DNA of 64,000 bases. Source: Reticulitermes lucifugus (Eukaryota > Arthropoda > Insecta > Blattodea > Rhinotermitidae). Every line of letters starts with the position of its first letter. The stretch's first letter is position 1. The notes beneath the pieces were generated by a model. That model searched no databases, was not told the origin of the DNA, and was given only the letters and a program-made list of their open reading frames with translations. Positions 34,321 to 45,250 of the stretch are shown piece after piece. A program made the position numbers and the translations under genes. Location of the stretch: contig JAKCWW010000860.1 in assembly GCA_026260175.1 (NCBI GenBank), positions 769 through 64,768 of the forward strand. Direction: 5' to 3'.

Positions 34321-34385
34321 GTTGAAGAGAATCGGTGGCAAACAGCATCCTTGTCTAACTCCTCTTCCAATCTTTATACTTCTTG
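34321..34385 (-). pseudogene. LINE reverse transcriptase fragment, opposite strand
   Basis: The minus strand reads KIGRGVRQGCCLPPILFN without a stop. RQGCxLSPxLFN is the canonical RT motif upstream of the YADD box. It abuts the + strand LINE fragment tail to tail, indicating rearrangement, template switching or two insertions. Confidence 0.7.
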
Positions 34386-34520
34386 TCTCCCCTAGGACCA
34401 GTAGTACTTAACACTCTGATCCATTTTTTTTTTTTTTACTTTTTGCTCACCGTGCATTATGGTATTAAAATTCACTTAACAACTAACAACTGCACTATTG
34501 AATTAAAATATCACTTAAAG

Positions 34521-34568
34521 CTACCCTACATATGTTTCGGTCATTATTTGACCATCATCAGTGGTATC
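34521..34568 (-). repeat. Hammerhead-like hairpin motif, best-preserved core
   Basis: Minus strand order: ATACCA, CTGATGA (34555-34561), a T, stem GGTCA-AATAA-TGACC, GAAAC (34534-34538), ATAT, GTA, GGGTAG. If a hammerhead, C15.2-G16.2 and A15.1-U16.1 pair and cleavage would follow GTA at 34527. The unpaired T between core and stem II is non-canonical. It lies directly before the assembly gap. Confidence 0.5.
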
Positions 34569-34584
34569 TGTATCTTTATGTTTT

Positions 34585-35217
34585 NNNNNNNNNNNNNNNN
34601 NNNNNNNNNNNNNNNNNNNNNNNNNNNNNNNNNNNNNNNNNNNNNNNNNNNNNNNNNNNNNNNNNNNNNNNNNNNNNNNNNNNNNNNNNNNNNNNNNNNN
34701 NNNNNNNNNNNNNNNNNNNNNNNNNNNNNNNNNNNNNNNNNNNNNNNNNNNNNNNNNNNNNNNNNNNNNNNNNNNNNNNNNNNNNNNNNNNNNNNNNNNN
34801 NNNNNNNNNNNNNNNNNNNNNNNNNNNNNNNNNNNNNNNNNNNNNNNNNNNNNNNNNNNNNNNNNNNNNNNNNNNNNNNNNNNNNNNNNNNNNNNNNNNN
34901 NNNNNNNNNNNNNNNNNNNNNNNNNNNNNNNNNNNNNNNNNNNNNNNNNNNNNNNNNNNNNNNNNNNNNNNNNNNNNNNNNNNNNNNNNNNNNNNNNNNN
35001 NNNNNNNNNNNNNNNNNNNNNNNNNNNNNNNNNNNNNNNNNNNNNNNNNNNNNNNNNNNNNNNNNNNNNNNNNNNNNNNNNNNNNNNNNNNNNNNNNNNN
35101 NNNNNNNNNNNNNNNNNNNNNNNNNNNNNNNNNNNNNNNNNNNNNNNNNNNNNNNNNNNNNNNNNNNNNNNNNNNNNNNNNNNNNNNNNNNNNNNNNNNN
35201 NNNNNNNNNNNNNNNNN
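34585..35217. other. Assembly gap (633 N)
   Basis: Unsequenced. Open frames crossing it are artefacts. It lies in intron 2 of transporter gene 2 between LINE fragments, so a repeat is the likely content. Confidence 0.99.
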
Positions 35218-35395
35218 CCAACAATTTGAGTACATCCCCAGGTACATCATCATCTCCTGTAGCCTTCTTATCCCTCATCTCCTTTATAGATTTTTCCACT
35301 TCACTGAATCTACTTCCTCTTCATGTTCGAATTCTAGGCTTTATGACCCATTAGGTCGATCGTATAGCTCTGTAATTCATAAATGATTGACACTC
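35218..35395 (-). pseudogene. LINE fragment at the start of the RT domain
   Basis: The minus strand reads EKSIKEMRDKKATGDDDVPG then DVLKLL up to the gap, preceded in other frames by TELYDRPN and EHEEEVD. This is the segment between the linker and RT of the same LINE family as 34060-34317, now in the opposite orientation and interrupted by the gap. Confidence 0.65.
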
Positions 35396-35526
35396 ACCTG
35401 GGACACAGGCCTCCTACTGATGACTGGCGAGAAATCACGCTGTAGCACTTTCGACAACCTCCCCACCAAGTCTATGTTCCGTTTGAAATATCTCTGGTAA
35501 CTTTCAGAAAAAGGTAGCGTCTTTAG

Positions 35527-36205
35527 CTATACTGCGCACTGAGTCGCGGACACCTCTCTCCTGTGTTCACCGGTAGGGAAATTACTCCCGCGGAGCGATT
35601 CTTTCATTTTGTTAAACAAAGCATATTCCGATGGGACCAAATCTGGAGAATATGTGGGATGTGGTAAGACGGTATATCCAAGAGATACCAATGGTTGTGT
35701 TGTTTGTTTAGTGTTGTACGGTCTCGCATTGTCATGGAGCAACAGAACCTGGCATGTCCATTTTCCTTGGCGCTGTAGATGGTTTCTGCGACGAAGGTAC
35801 AGGGTGTTGCAGTACACCTCACTGTTGATTGTTTTCCCTTGGGGAAGCCACTCAATTAACAGGATGCCCTCCGTGTCCCAGAATACTGAAGCCATCTGCT
35901 TTCCAGCAGAACGTGTTGTCCGAAATTTTTTTGGACGAGAATTTTCTTTATGTTTCCACTGCGTGAATTGTCGTTTCATTTCCGGAGTTTGATAGTGAGA
36001 CCAGGACTCGTCACCAGTAACCAGCGAGCAGCTCCTGGAAATTCTGCACCCTTCTCTCCTTTTGTTCGGGCGTGAGATCCCTTGGAACCCAGTGGGCACA
36101 AACCTTCTTCACCTTTAAATTTGCGTGGATTATTGCATGAAATGTTTCACGACATAAAGATGTTGCCAGTTGCAATTCATCAATTGTTACGCGCTGTTCT
36201 CCGTT
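35527..36205 (-). pseudogene. mariner transposase, internally deleted and frameshifted
   Basis: The N-terminal part (about 36205-36025) reads RVTIDELQLATSLCRE, HANLKVKKVCAHWVPRDLT and PEQKERRVQNFQELL, the second helix-turn-helix and WVPR-type motif of mariner. The next part is in another frame (to 35527): SLVTGDESWSHYQTPEMKRQ, LLHDNARPYNT and YSPDLVPSEYALF. About 20 residues normally between ELL and VTGDE are missing. The third catalytic position, Asp in mariner (PSDY), is Glu here, with 34 residues after the second Asp. No terminal repeats were found. Confidence 0.78.
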
Positions 36206-36998
36206 ATGGATTATTCAAAATAAGGAGGACAAATATTTTGCACTGTGAAATATGCAGATGATCTTGTGCTACTGGCTAAGGAAGAAACGGTGCTGCAGAG
36301 CATGATTGATAGAGTAATTGAAATTGGTAGATGTTATGGAATGGAAATGAATGTGGAAAAAACGAAGGTAATGAGAATATCAAGGCAACTTTCTCCAGTA
36401 CAGATTATGATATATCAAATACATCTGGAGAATGTGGAATATTTCAACAACGTGTGTAGCATGATAACAAATGATGCAAGACTCGCACATAAAATTAAAT
36501 CCAGGATTGCCATAGCAAAAGCAGCATTCAACAAGAAGGAGATTCTTTTCACCAGTAAATGGGACTTAAATTTAAGGAAGAAATCAGTGAAGTGCTAAAT
36601 TTGGAGCATAGCTTTTTATGGTGCTGAAACTTGGACACATCGGAAAGTATATCAGAAATATCTGGGAAGTTCTGAAATGAGGTGCTGGAGGATAGAATTC
36701 AGTTGGGCCGATCGTGTGAAAAGTGATTAAGTATTAAAAATACAATAAAAGAAGGAGGGCTAAGAGGATTGATCACATATTGCGTATGACCTGCCTTCTA
36801 AAACACGTTATTTAAGGAAAAATAGAAGGAAGGGTAGAAATGATGTGAAGACGAGGAAGAAGATTTAAGGAACTCCTGGACGATCTTAAGGGAAGGAGAG
36901 GATACTGGAAATTAAAAGAGGAAGCACTAGATTGCACTCTGTGGAGAACTCACTTTGGAAGAGGTCATGGACCTGTCGTAAGACAGACTACGGAGTGA
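36206..36998 (+). pseudogene. LINE fragment: RT from YADD to C-terminus
   Basis: GGQIFCTVKYADDLVLLAKEE (in parts, about 36225-36285) contains the catalytic YADD box of reverse transcriptase. It is followed by MEMNVEKTKVMRISRQ, NVEYFNNV and RIAIAKAAFNKKE, then after a stop at 36598 by shifted pieces resembling WSIAFYGAETW and HILRMTC. The remnant ends VVRQTTE with a stop near 36997. It is the 3' half of the LINE family seen at 34-35 kb. Confidence 0.75.
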
Positions 36999-37639
36999 AT
37001 GAATATTTACTGTTAATCACTTGGATACGTACCAATTATAAAACGTTCATGTGGCATATAATAATTCCAAAGTGGACGTTTTGTTCATAAAAATCTTCTT
37101 TTACTTTGGGACAATCCATAAAATATTAATTAGATTTGGATTCTAAATAACACATGAGTTTTGTGTCAATACGCCTTCTTAGCTAGATTGTAGTAACGTC
37201 TATATTTACATGTCAAGTGAATATAAGCTTTGGATCCACATGTATTCGCATGTGCGTTTCTGAAGACCTTGAAAGTACTTTATTAGCTGAAACATGCCGG
37301 AGAAAAATGAACTGTTATGTGAAGATGTTAAAAAAATGCGTACTTTCTATTGATCCATTTAAATTACTGTTTATTTGGAGTTTTGCTTCTTGCTGTTAGA
37401 AGTGAATGTGGATACACAGTGACTGGGCGTCTCCACGCTGTGTTAGAGAGATTACACACTCCTCGAAAATGATTTCTGATTCTGGGCGTCCCTGGCAAAC
37501 ATCTGAACTTCTACTTTCAAACTTGGAGGAGAAATGCGTGATGTAGTTCTCCATGGGTAATCTGGGAACAAAACTTATTTTCGAAAGTTCATGCCCGAAA
37601 ACACATGTACTCAGATCTGAGTGATGCCAAATGTTAGCA

Positions 37640-38347
37640 TTTTGACCGCAAAATTTAATATAGTTTTGAATGCGTTATTTCGGGCTTCCGCCGCAGTGTA
37701 AATGAGATATTCGCTCTTCTGGGCGTTACGCAACGTTGATTTGTAGTTGGTAACTACCAATCAACACTGCCTAACATCCCACAAGAGGGAAGACATCATG
37801 GCGTTGAAATTTGCAGGTAGGCTGACGTAAAACTGCTGTATATTTTCTAATGTGAAAGCATCTTCCAGAGTGTAATTATTTCGTAATTCTTTTATCTCCA
37901 TTATCATCTGCATTGGGACCGGCCCTGAGGCCTACCCAGCCTCCTGTATAATGGGTACCGGGTCATTCCCGGGGGTAAAGCGGCCGGGGCGTGGCGTTGA
38001 CCACCCACCCCCATCTAGCGCCGAGGTGAAAGAAAGGGTAGAGCTTTACTTCTACTCCCCCTCTGGGCCTTCATGGCCTGTTCTAGGGTGAACTTTACCT
38101 TTACCATCTGCACTGGAACCTGCTCAGTGCCATTACCAAATGGATTTGGAAACATTCGGATTTCATCTGCCCTCTTGTGAAAATCTTCGAACCATGAAGA
38201 AAATTTATTCTTGAACTGCTGAATGTTGCCAACAAACGTTTGCTTCAGTATCTGCAAGTCAGCCGGTGAGGTGGAAAAACAGAACACAGTTTTGCCAGGC
38301 GGAGAGTGGCTAAGATTTTTTTTCGCTAGTATATTTATGCAGCACAC
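37640..38347 (-). pseudogene. hAT-superfamily transposase C-terminal region, interrupted by a SINE
   Basis: The minus strand reads FKNKFSSWFEDFHKRADEIRMF (in parts), PNPFGNGTEQVPVQM, then, after the SINE at 37918-38104, IMEIKELRNNYTLEDAF and, with stops, NFAVKMLTFG and HVFSGMNFRK. This matches the layout of ZBED/GTF2IRD2-like hAT transposases (an FTNPF-type segment, LELIELQ, then the LTVFGSTYVCE region). Stops and frameshifts show it is dead. It lies in intron 2 of transporter gene 2. Confidence 0.6.
37918..38104 (+). mobile_element. SINE family A, 5'-truncated, inside a hAT pseudogene
   Basis: The body GGTACCGGGTCATTCCCGGG, GGGGTAAAGCGGCCGGGGCG, CATCTAGCGCCGAGG and TGGGCCTTCATGGCCTG is present without the tRNA head. 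ATCTGCATTGGGACC before and ATCTGCACTGGAACC after look like the target duplication, two changes apart, and are one continuous stretch of the hAT reading frame. Confidence 0.8.
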
Positions 38348-39608
38348 TTAGTTTCATTTCAAAGGTCTTCACCTCACAAACTTATCACTCAATAATCTAT
38401 ATTTTCCTTCAATTTTCATATTTCGTTTATAAAAATAAGGTGTTTTGTCCATAATAAATGCAGCAGCCGTGACCCGTTTTTCATCAGATATCTGTGTTAC
38501 AGTTTTGCGCACTTCAGCTTGAAAAGATATATAAAAATTTGCGATGAAACAGAAAATGTACTTAACACTGCGCCTCTGCTAAGCCAACTCACTGCTGAGT
38601 ACTATTAGAAGACACAGTCATATTATGTCTGACTTCTTCCAGAAAATATTGGAAGTGGCGGTTATTCAAACCGTTTTGCCGCCTGTATGCCACTGTTAAA
38701 ATCCCAGTTTTCATAACTTACTTCATTCACAGTCAAAAAAAAAATTACAGCACAGTGCCCCGTAATGTATAGTGCAGTGAAATACGGTAGAAACTTCATG
38801 GCCTCTTTTTAATAACTTCCTCGCAGATCCTACTAATACGTCAGCCATGCATATTTCTGCCACTGCCGGTTTTCAGTGTTTCTCAAAATAATGCTAAAGA
38901 AGCAAGTTTTTCCCTTACTTTCAGGTACAAATATAAAGTAATGGACAATTGATGAATATGTAAAAAAATATAAGTAATTTTATTAAATATAACGAAGTGC
39001 GCAATGTCTGTGCTCTCACTATTTTCATCAATTCCGAGTGAGTAAAATTCAAATACAGTTAATTTATCAAATAAATATGTTTTCAGTTCTTACGTGCTTC
39101 TCTTAAACTTCGGCCAGAGAGGCTGACGTCTTGAAAACTTCTGTTCTTTTCTGGACAATCCTCTTCACCCGCAGCAACAAACTACGCTTCATGAATGCAT
39201 AGGCCGTAAAAGGCCTGTCTTCTTTTGCAATCAAAAATAGTATATGCTGCGAAAGACTTCAATAATATATTAATTTTCGTATTTTTTAATTCCACATTTT
39301 GCTGTTCTTGTTTCACAGACCAAAGAAATTGGGGGCCTCGGCTTGCCGAACTCTGGTTTATTCAATGCTTTACGGATCGGCAAGGTGGGCCCATCTTCAG
39401 TCGGAAAATATCTGACTTTTTCCCATGGTGCGTACGCACAGAAAATCTGACAGGGACCAGAGCAATTTGTTTATGTTGTTGCAGTGTGCCCTTTTCAAGC
39501 ATATGTCAATAAGAAAATGGTTTTCCATTACTTTATGTGATTGTTACTATTATTACTGCTACTACTAGAACATAGCCATGCTTAAGAGAATTATGTTATA
39601 TTGTCCAG

Positions 39609-39808
39609 CAAGTCTTGGCTTTATCTCGGTTCTGGTGGGCTGCCTGACCTGCGGGCCCCTGTTGGACATACTGGGGCGCAAGAAAACTCTTCTTGTAATC
39701 AACACGCCCTTCATCATGGGATGGCTATTCATGTGGATGGCGCCAAAACCAACTCCTGTTTCTCTCCTTTACTTCGCTCGTCTGTTGAACGGACTTGGAG
39801 GAGGAATG
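39609..39808 (+). CDS. Tret1-like: Transporter gene 2, exon 3 (helices 2-4)
   Basis: The exon is 200 nt from TGTCCAG (ends 39608) to GTAAGT (39809), phase 1 in and phase 0 out, to residue 117. It encodes GFISVLVGCLTCGPLLD (helix 2), ILGRKKTLL, helix 3 (NTPFIMGWLFMWM) and FARLLNGLGGGM (helix 4). The intron that follows is absent from gene 1, where the corresponding position lies inside exon 3 (CGMGSAPA). Confidence 0.9.
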
Positions 39809-39992
39809 GTAAGTGCTGGCTTCCTTATTTTTACCGTTCTTTTCCTTTATTCCCATTTTATGAGATTGCCGGTCATCTGTGAGTCTCCCGCATTTCACTC
39901 TTGAATTATTCTCCAGATTTTCATGAAATTTGGTTTAGATTTAATGCCATTAGAAGGCAAGCTGACTCTATGCTTTTTTTTATATAACGTGG

Positions 39993-40272
39993 GCCGGGAT
40001 AGCGTAGTCTGTATAGCGACTCGCTACGGACTGGACGGTCCGGGGATCGAATCTCTGTAGGCGAGTTTTTCCGCACTCCTCCATACCTGCCCTGGGGCTC
40101 ACCCAGCCTCCTATAAAATAGGTACCGTGTCTTTGTCCCGGGGGTAAATTGGCTGGGCGTGGAAATGACCACCCACCCCCATCTAGTGCCGGGGTTAAAG
40201 AAAGAGTAGAGCTATACCTCTACTCAACTTCTGGGCCTTCATGGCCCGTTCTGGGGTGAATTTTACTTTTTT
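39993..40272 (+). mobile_element. SINE family A, near full length
   Basis: GGGATAGCGTAGTCTGTATA and CGGGGATCGAATCTC are the promoter boxes. The body ends TGGGCCTTCATGGCCCGTTC and a TTTTACTTTTTT tail. It lies in intron 3 of transporter gene 2. Confidence 0.85.
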
Positions 40273-41167
40273 AAATATGTAATTACAACATTGCCAATGC
40301 AAGAGAGTTTTAGGCGAGAGCGACTCTAGCGCCATTTAATACAGGTTTGCGTGCGGCGATAGATTTAAATGCGAACATCCATGAGTTTTATAACTTCGAC
40401 ATCTTTTGGTTACTTTTTAAATCAGACATGAGTAACGTAATAACACGTATGTGGTAGATATTTTTTGGTTATTTCCCCCCTCAATAACAACATAATGCTC
40501 AAAGTAAAGCTACTTGTTTTAAGAGTTTCCAAAACAAATTTAAAAAAATTAGTAAGTATTAAAATATACCATCTATAAAAAACATAAATATTGTACTATT
40601 TACATAATTTAAGTTTTTAGGTACTTTTGTTGTTATGTTATTACGTTATTAGTGAAATTTGTTGTTTTTTACTCTGTAAGGATTAGTCTTTATACGTCAG
40701 TAATTGGAAACATGCCAGCGACTAGAAAATTTTGAAGAAATGTCCGAAAGATATAACGTAGACAATATTTGTACCTAAGTTAAACGTTTTCTGAAAAGAA
40801 GGAGAAGATGATATGATAATAATAACAATAATAATAATAATATGTTTATCTAGCATATTTTAAACTGCAAGAAATAAAGAATGTGGGTTGGTTATAATCC
40901 GAATATTCGATATTACCGCTTGCATCCAGCACGCTAGATTTTGAACTAAACTACATTTCAGTGTTGGATTTTAGACTGACATTCTGTCTTTGTAAATAGG
41001 TGATACTTTAACAACAGGAGGTTTGTAGAATTGAAGTTCGCCGAAGTTTTATGTGATCTATCTGGAACTCCTTTTTTGTTATTTATTTACATCCTTTCAT
41101 ATTTTTCTTTTTCCCTCTTCTTTTCTCTTTCTTCCTTGCCTACAAATATATGATTATTCACTTTCAG

Positions 41168-41865
41168 GTCAGTGTTCCAGCAAACATCTACATCTCCGAA
41201 GTAGTGACTAGTTCAACGCGCTCTATGCTGGTCACTTGGCCGTCTTTGGCCGTCTCCGTTGGTGTCCTTCTTGTGTATGCTCTAGGACTGGTTATCCAGG
41301 AATGGCGCACCATCGCAGCCATCAGTACCTTCGTTCCAGTCCTCACAGCGATTTTTATCATTGTGTGCCTTAGTGAATCTCCAGTTTGGCTTTTGGCTAG
41401 AGGGCGCGACGAAGAAGCGAAAAGATCTTTCGAACGCATCCGTTACATCAACGACCCCAAAAGCATTCTAAACGAATTTCAGAAAGAATTCGGAATACTT
41501 ATTGAAAACAGCAAGAAGTTGAAGTTTAGTGTTAAGAAGGTATCGCAAGTTGAGGAAAAAGAAACTTTATGTCAGAATATCGGAGTAACATATGGGACGG
41601 ATGAAGTGGAAGTGAAAGAGGCAAAAAACGAAGGTCTCTTCAACACTGTGTGTTCCATGCTAAAGCGCTCGGATGTGTGGAAACCTCTTGTGATTCTCAA
41701 CTGCTATTTCTTCTTCATGCAGCTTTCTGGCATTCCTGTCCTCTTATCCTACGCTGTGAACATCATGATAAGCGAGGGAGTGTCCTTGGAGCCATATCTG
41801 GCAACACTACTCCTTGGAGTTGTGAAGATCCTGTTCGAAATTGCTGCTGGATTTGTTCAAAACAG
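41168..41865 (+). CDS. Tret1-like: Transporter gene 2, exon 4 (helices 5-8), GC donor
   Basis: The exon is 698 nt after CTTTCAG, phase 0 in and phase 2 out, residues 118-349. It reads VSVPANIYISEV, MLVTWPSLAVSVGVLLVYAL (helix 5), helix 6, SESPVWLLARGRDE, a long charged cytoplasmic loop, helix 7 (FFFMQLSGIPVLLSYAV, with Gln302) and helix 8. The exon ends CAAAACAG followed by GCAAGT, so the intron uses a GC donor. The next exon supplies the A that completes AGA (Arg). Reading through into the intron would add about 20 codons before a stop at about 41927. Confidence 0.9.
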
Positions 41866-42471
41866 GCAAGTGCACGGTAATACATACCGGAATATAAAAG
41901 AGGAGGGGAAGAATAAGAATAATAATTAGAGAATGTAGTTAAAGACACTGCTTTTATTTATCACAGGGGGAAAGAATATTTACGTCTCAGAAGGTTCCAA
42001 GGCCTTACCTGCTCGTCCTTCTGGCAAAAGTAGGCTGGAGAGAAGGTAAAGCATTGGGGAAGTGAAGAAGGTAGGACAGTGGGAAATGGTCTGTTTGACT
42101 CTGTCTCAGAGGAAATAAGTTGAGCACGTGGGCTGAAATTTGTACTTAGAGACAGGTCTGAGACCTGCATAATAAAGACATTTTTAAAATATTAGGAAGG
42201 GTGTGTTGGATGGAAATTTTGAAGTTACAACGTGGAAATTCGGCACCAACTCAGCATTTATTCTAGGAACGAGGAAAATCCAAGGAACACCTTGATCAAT
42301 TTGGCCTGTCTCAGGACATGTCGGATAGTGCGGAACTTCTAGCCAGCAGTCTGGCTTTCAAGTACGAGAGTACTGGCCTTAGGCCCTGTATATGCAGTTG
42401 CTTTGCATTATTTTTCTTAAAATTCAACTAAATAGACTTATTTGATACTACACATTCGACTGTTTATATTA

Positions 42472-42515
42472 CACTGTTTCCGACATCTTTCGGTTCGTTT
42501 CAGATCATCCTTAGG
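42472..42515 (-). repeat. Hammerhead-like hairpin motif (diverged)
   Basis: Minus strand: CTAAGGATGATCTGAAACGA, then ACCGAAAGATGTC and GGAAAC. The core is degraded (CTAAGGA) but GAAA and a GTC site remain. It is the weakest member of the set. Confidence 0.25.
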
Positions 42516-42602
42516 GAGATAAAATATAAGGGAATATACGTAAGAATACAATCACATTAAAGACTCGTATAAATAAGTAAATTTATATATAAAGTATTTT
42601 GT

Positions 42603-42848
42603 TTATGGCTCGACAGCCCTAGTGGGCCTAGGCCTCCTCATTGTTGGGGTTTCGATATCACACTCGGACACACCACACTCGGTAGGACTCCTCTGGAAGA
42701 GTGATCGGCCCGTTTCAGAGACCTCTAACCGACAATACATAACACTCAGAAGATACAAATATCCATGAACCCGTCGGGATTCGAACCGCAATTCCAGCAC
42801 GCGAGCGGCCGCAGGCCCACGCCTTACACCACGCGGCGATCGGGAGCG
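42603..42848 (-). mobile_element. SINE family B, minus orientation
   Basis: The minus strand reads GCGTGGTGTAAGGCGTGGGC, CTGCGGCCGCTCGCG, then a GGTTCGAATCC B box and a body ending TAGGCCCACTAGGGCTGTCG. It is inverted relative to the next copy 140 bp away. Confidence 0.8.
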
Positions 42849-42983
42849 GCATATAAATGTCTGGTGGCATTAAATGCAGCATTTGTTCAACATTAATATA
42901 TCTGTGTGTGTAAATCTTAAGTTAAAGAAAAAAATAAAAGGATAAAAAGTTCTAATAAATTTTACAAAAGTAAGTTGTCGTAG

Positions 42984-43205
42984 GCCGATCCCGGCGGCCA
43001 CTCGCTTGCTGGGATTGCGTTTTCGAATCCCGCCGGGGGCATGGATGTCTGTCTCTTGAGAATGTTGTGTGCTGTTAGGTAGAGATCCCTGTGACGGGGT
43101 GATCCCTCGTCAGGAGGAGTCCTACCGAGTGTGGTGTCTGTGTATGATCTAGAAACCTCAAAAATAAGGCGGCCTAGGCCCGAGTAGGGCTGTTGAGCCA
43201 CGGGA
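42984..43205 (+). mobile_element. SINE family B with 12-bp target duplication
   Basis: AAGTTGTCGTAG lies at 42972-42983 and 43206-43217. The head (CACTCGCTTGCTGGG, TTTTCGAATCCCG) is slightly 5'-truncated. The body has CTCGTCAGGAGGAGTCCTAC and AGTAGGGCTGTTGAGCC. It lies in intron 4 of transporter gene 2. Confidence 0.9.
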
Positions 43206-43676
43206 AAGTTGTCGTAGAATATTTATACATATTTCGAAGGCAGTATTTGTTTATGCATCCAAACATCGACATGTGTTAGTCATTCGTTATTATATACTAT
43301 ACTTGTTCCGAATCAATTGGCTGTGAAGTTTATTGCAGGAGGATGGTTCGAAACAAATTGAAACAATTTGGAGATAGTATTGTATAAACAGTACAATGTG
43401 TAACATCAAATGTGTGTATTTAGTTGGATTTTAATAAATAACAAAACTGATTCACGGACAGTGCATAATATTAAAAAATACGAAAGTACTGTTCTTTCTA
43501 ATGCTCCCGCATATGCGAAACAGCATTGTTTTCGGCACGCATAGATGTAGCGTAACTACGATACGTCCCTCTTTGCTACTGCAAACCTCTTGGAGAACAC
43601 CAAAGATGTGATGGACCGTACTCCGCACTCTTGTAATATATAAACTACGACAGTCACAGCTGTTACTCAGTCTGCA

Positions 43677-44115
43677 TACAGAATGTTCCTGAAATAGGTG
43701 GCCGTATTATAGACTCTTGTCCTAGGGACTAAAACAATGAGAGAACGTCATACAAACATGTGTCCTAGGACGCTCAATTTCTTCATTATGACCACCTTAG
43801 TGTTAATACACATGAAAATAATTCACATTTCAGACACCAGTACGAATGGTCCTAGGATGTTGCTTTGTTATTGCCACTTTCAAATTCACACAGTACACAT
43901 ACAAATACTTCACACAGGTGCTCGAAGTGTCCGCCTTTTACTGTTACATGTGATGCTCCCCTTCTCATAAAAGATCCTCGCACGAGAAAACGAAGCTTTC
44001 TATGATACATGTTTGTATGAAGTTCTTCTTTCTTTTCTTTCACTCTTTTCTTTCTTTGCTTTTTTTTATCTATAGAACACGTATCTAAAATATGGCTGCC
44101 TTTTTCAGAAGCACC
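43677..44115. mobile_element. TIR element of about 440 bp, unclassified
   Basis: Outer CCTGAAATAGGTGGCCGTAT and inner CTTCATACAAACATG-type segments recur inverted at the right end (AGGCAGCCATATTTTAGATA and CTTCATACAAACATGTAT on the minus strand). The arms are about 80 bp and imperfect. CCTAGG hexamers occur at three places on the left side. No transposase is recognisable. Confidence 0.5.
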
Positions 44116-44775
44116 CTATATTGCTGTAGAATTCTGAGATGATTCGAATCCTTGTTCAAAATCTGTTCTTTTAATTACATTAATGTATTTCGGTTTCTTA
44201 ATATGAGCGGTATTCTTTCTTTAAAGTTTCAACTACTGTATATTGTGTTATTGACTAGAAAAGCAACATTGTCCCGGGGAAAGAGGGCATATCTATGCCT
44301 GTAAAGCAATATTTTGCATGTCGATGAAGAAACTTCTCATTTTACGAACGGTAGGCCTTTACATTCTGGGAAGTTTTTCTATAAACAAAAAGAAACGGAC
44401 TTACCATTCATTTAAATGCCATAAATAAACATGTGCTTGATGTAATACACATACGATATGAATAATAATGAGTTGTTGGAGTGCTTAAACATAGTGTATA
44501 TAATAATACTGTGGAGACGTTTTTCTGTCATTCTGTAGAATGTAATACACGTAAAGAGGCAGTACACGTATTTGGCCTGTGTTTGATTACTTATAGTTAT
44601 GTCAACAGGCGCATGCTTATGTTATGGAATGCAGGATATATTGATGTGATAATAACAACAATGGCTAATATTGCGAAACAGAAAACAAAATGCAGTTTAT
44701 GAATGTTTATCATAAAAAGAAAACAAAGACACATACTGTCTCTATCAGAGTGAGACGTGGTAAACTACAGGGTTA

Positions 44776-44812
44776 TTATATATATACATATATATATATA
44801 TTATATATACAA
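44776..44812. repeat. TA-rich microsatellite
   Basis: An almost pure TATATA tract interrupted by single C or TT lies directly beside the SINE that starts at 44815, which may have used it as a target. Confidence 0.8.
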
Positions 44813-44814
44813 GC

Positions 44815-45058
44815 CTAGACATGCCCTGAGGGCTCTAGGAGGTTGAGGCTCCAAGAAATTCTAGACAATCGGCACATGAATGTGGTAAAGTTGTCAGCCC
44901 TACACACCGGCCGCCTTTACCTCCCAGGACGTTCTCCTGGTATTCGTTGGAGGCGTCGACCCCAGGGTCAATGAAAAATCCCAATGACCCCATCGGTAAT
45001 CGAAACCGCGACCTTCCGGCTTGTAGTGTAGTGCCTCAACCAACTGCGCCACCGCGTA
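44815..45058 (-). mobile_element. SINE family C, minus orientation
   Basis: The minus strand reads GCGGTGGCGCAGTTGGTTGAGG, given in two parts: GCGGTGGCGCAG and TTGGTTGAGGC. Then CGGAAGGTCGCGG, the B box TCGATTACCG-like, and a body ending CTAGAGCCCTCAGGGCATG. Same family as 32569-32867. Confidence 0.85.
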
Positions 45059-45250
45059 TGGTGTTTAGCTATATTTGTTTTTAACTTTTACTCCTACGCA
45101 CGTCTTGTTATTGTCAGTAGAAATAGTAAATCAGTTACTTTCTAAACATACACCCAAGTTTTTCATCTTCCATTAATGCAGTTTTTAAAATTATCAAGCT
45201 CAGTTTTTCAAGTGTGAAATTTACGTGATCGTTAGCATATCTACAAGGGA

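Noticed and set aside
34383-35386. Several long open frames crossing the N gap
   Set aside because: Their length comes from translated N; only the ends are real sequence.
41866-41929. Read-through of transporter gene 2 exon 4 as its C-terminus
   Set aside because: It would lose helices 9-12; the downstream exons fit in phase and length with the paralogue.
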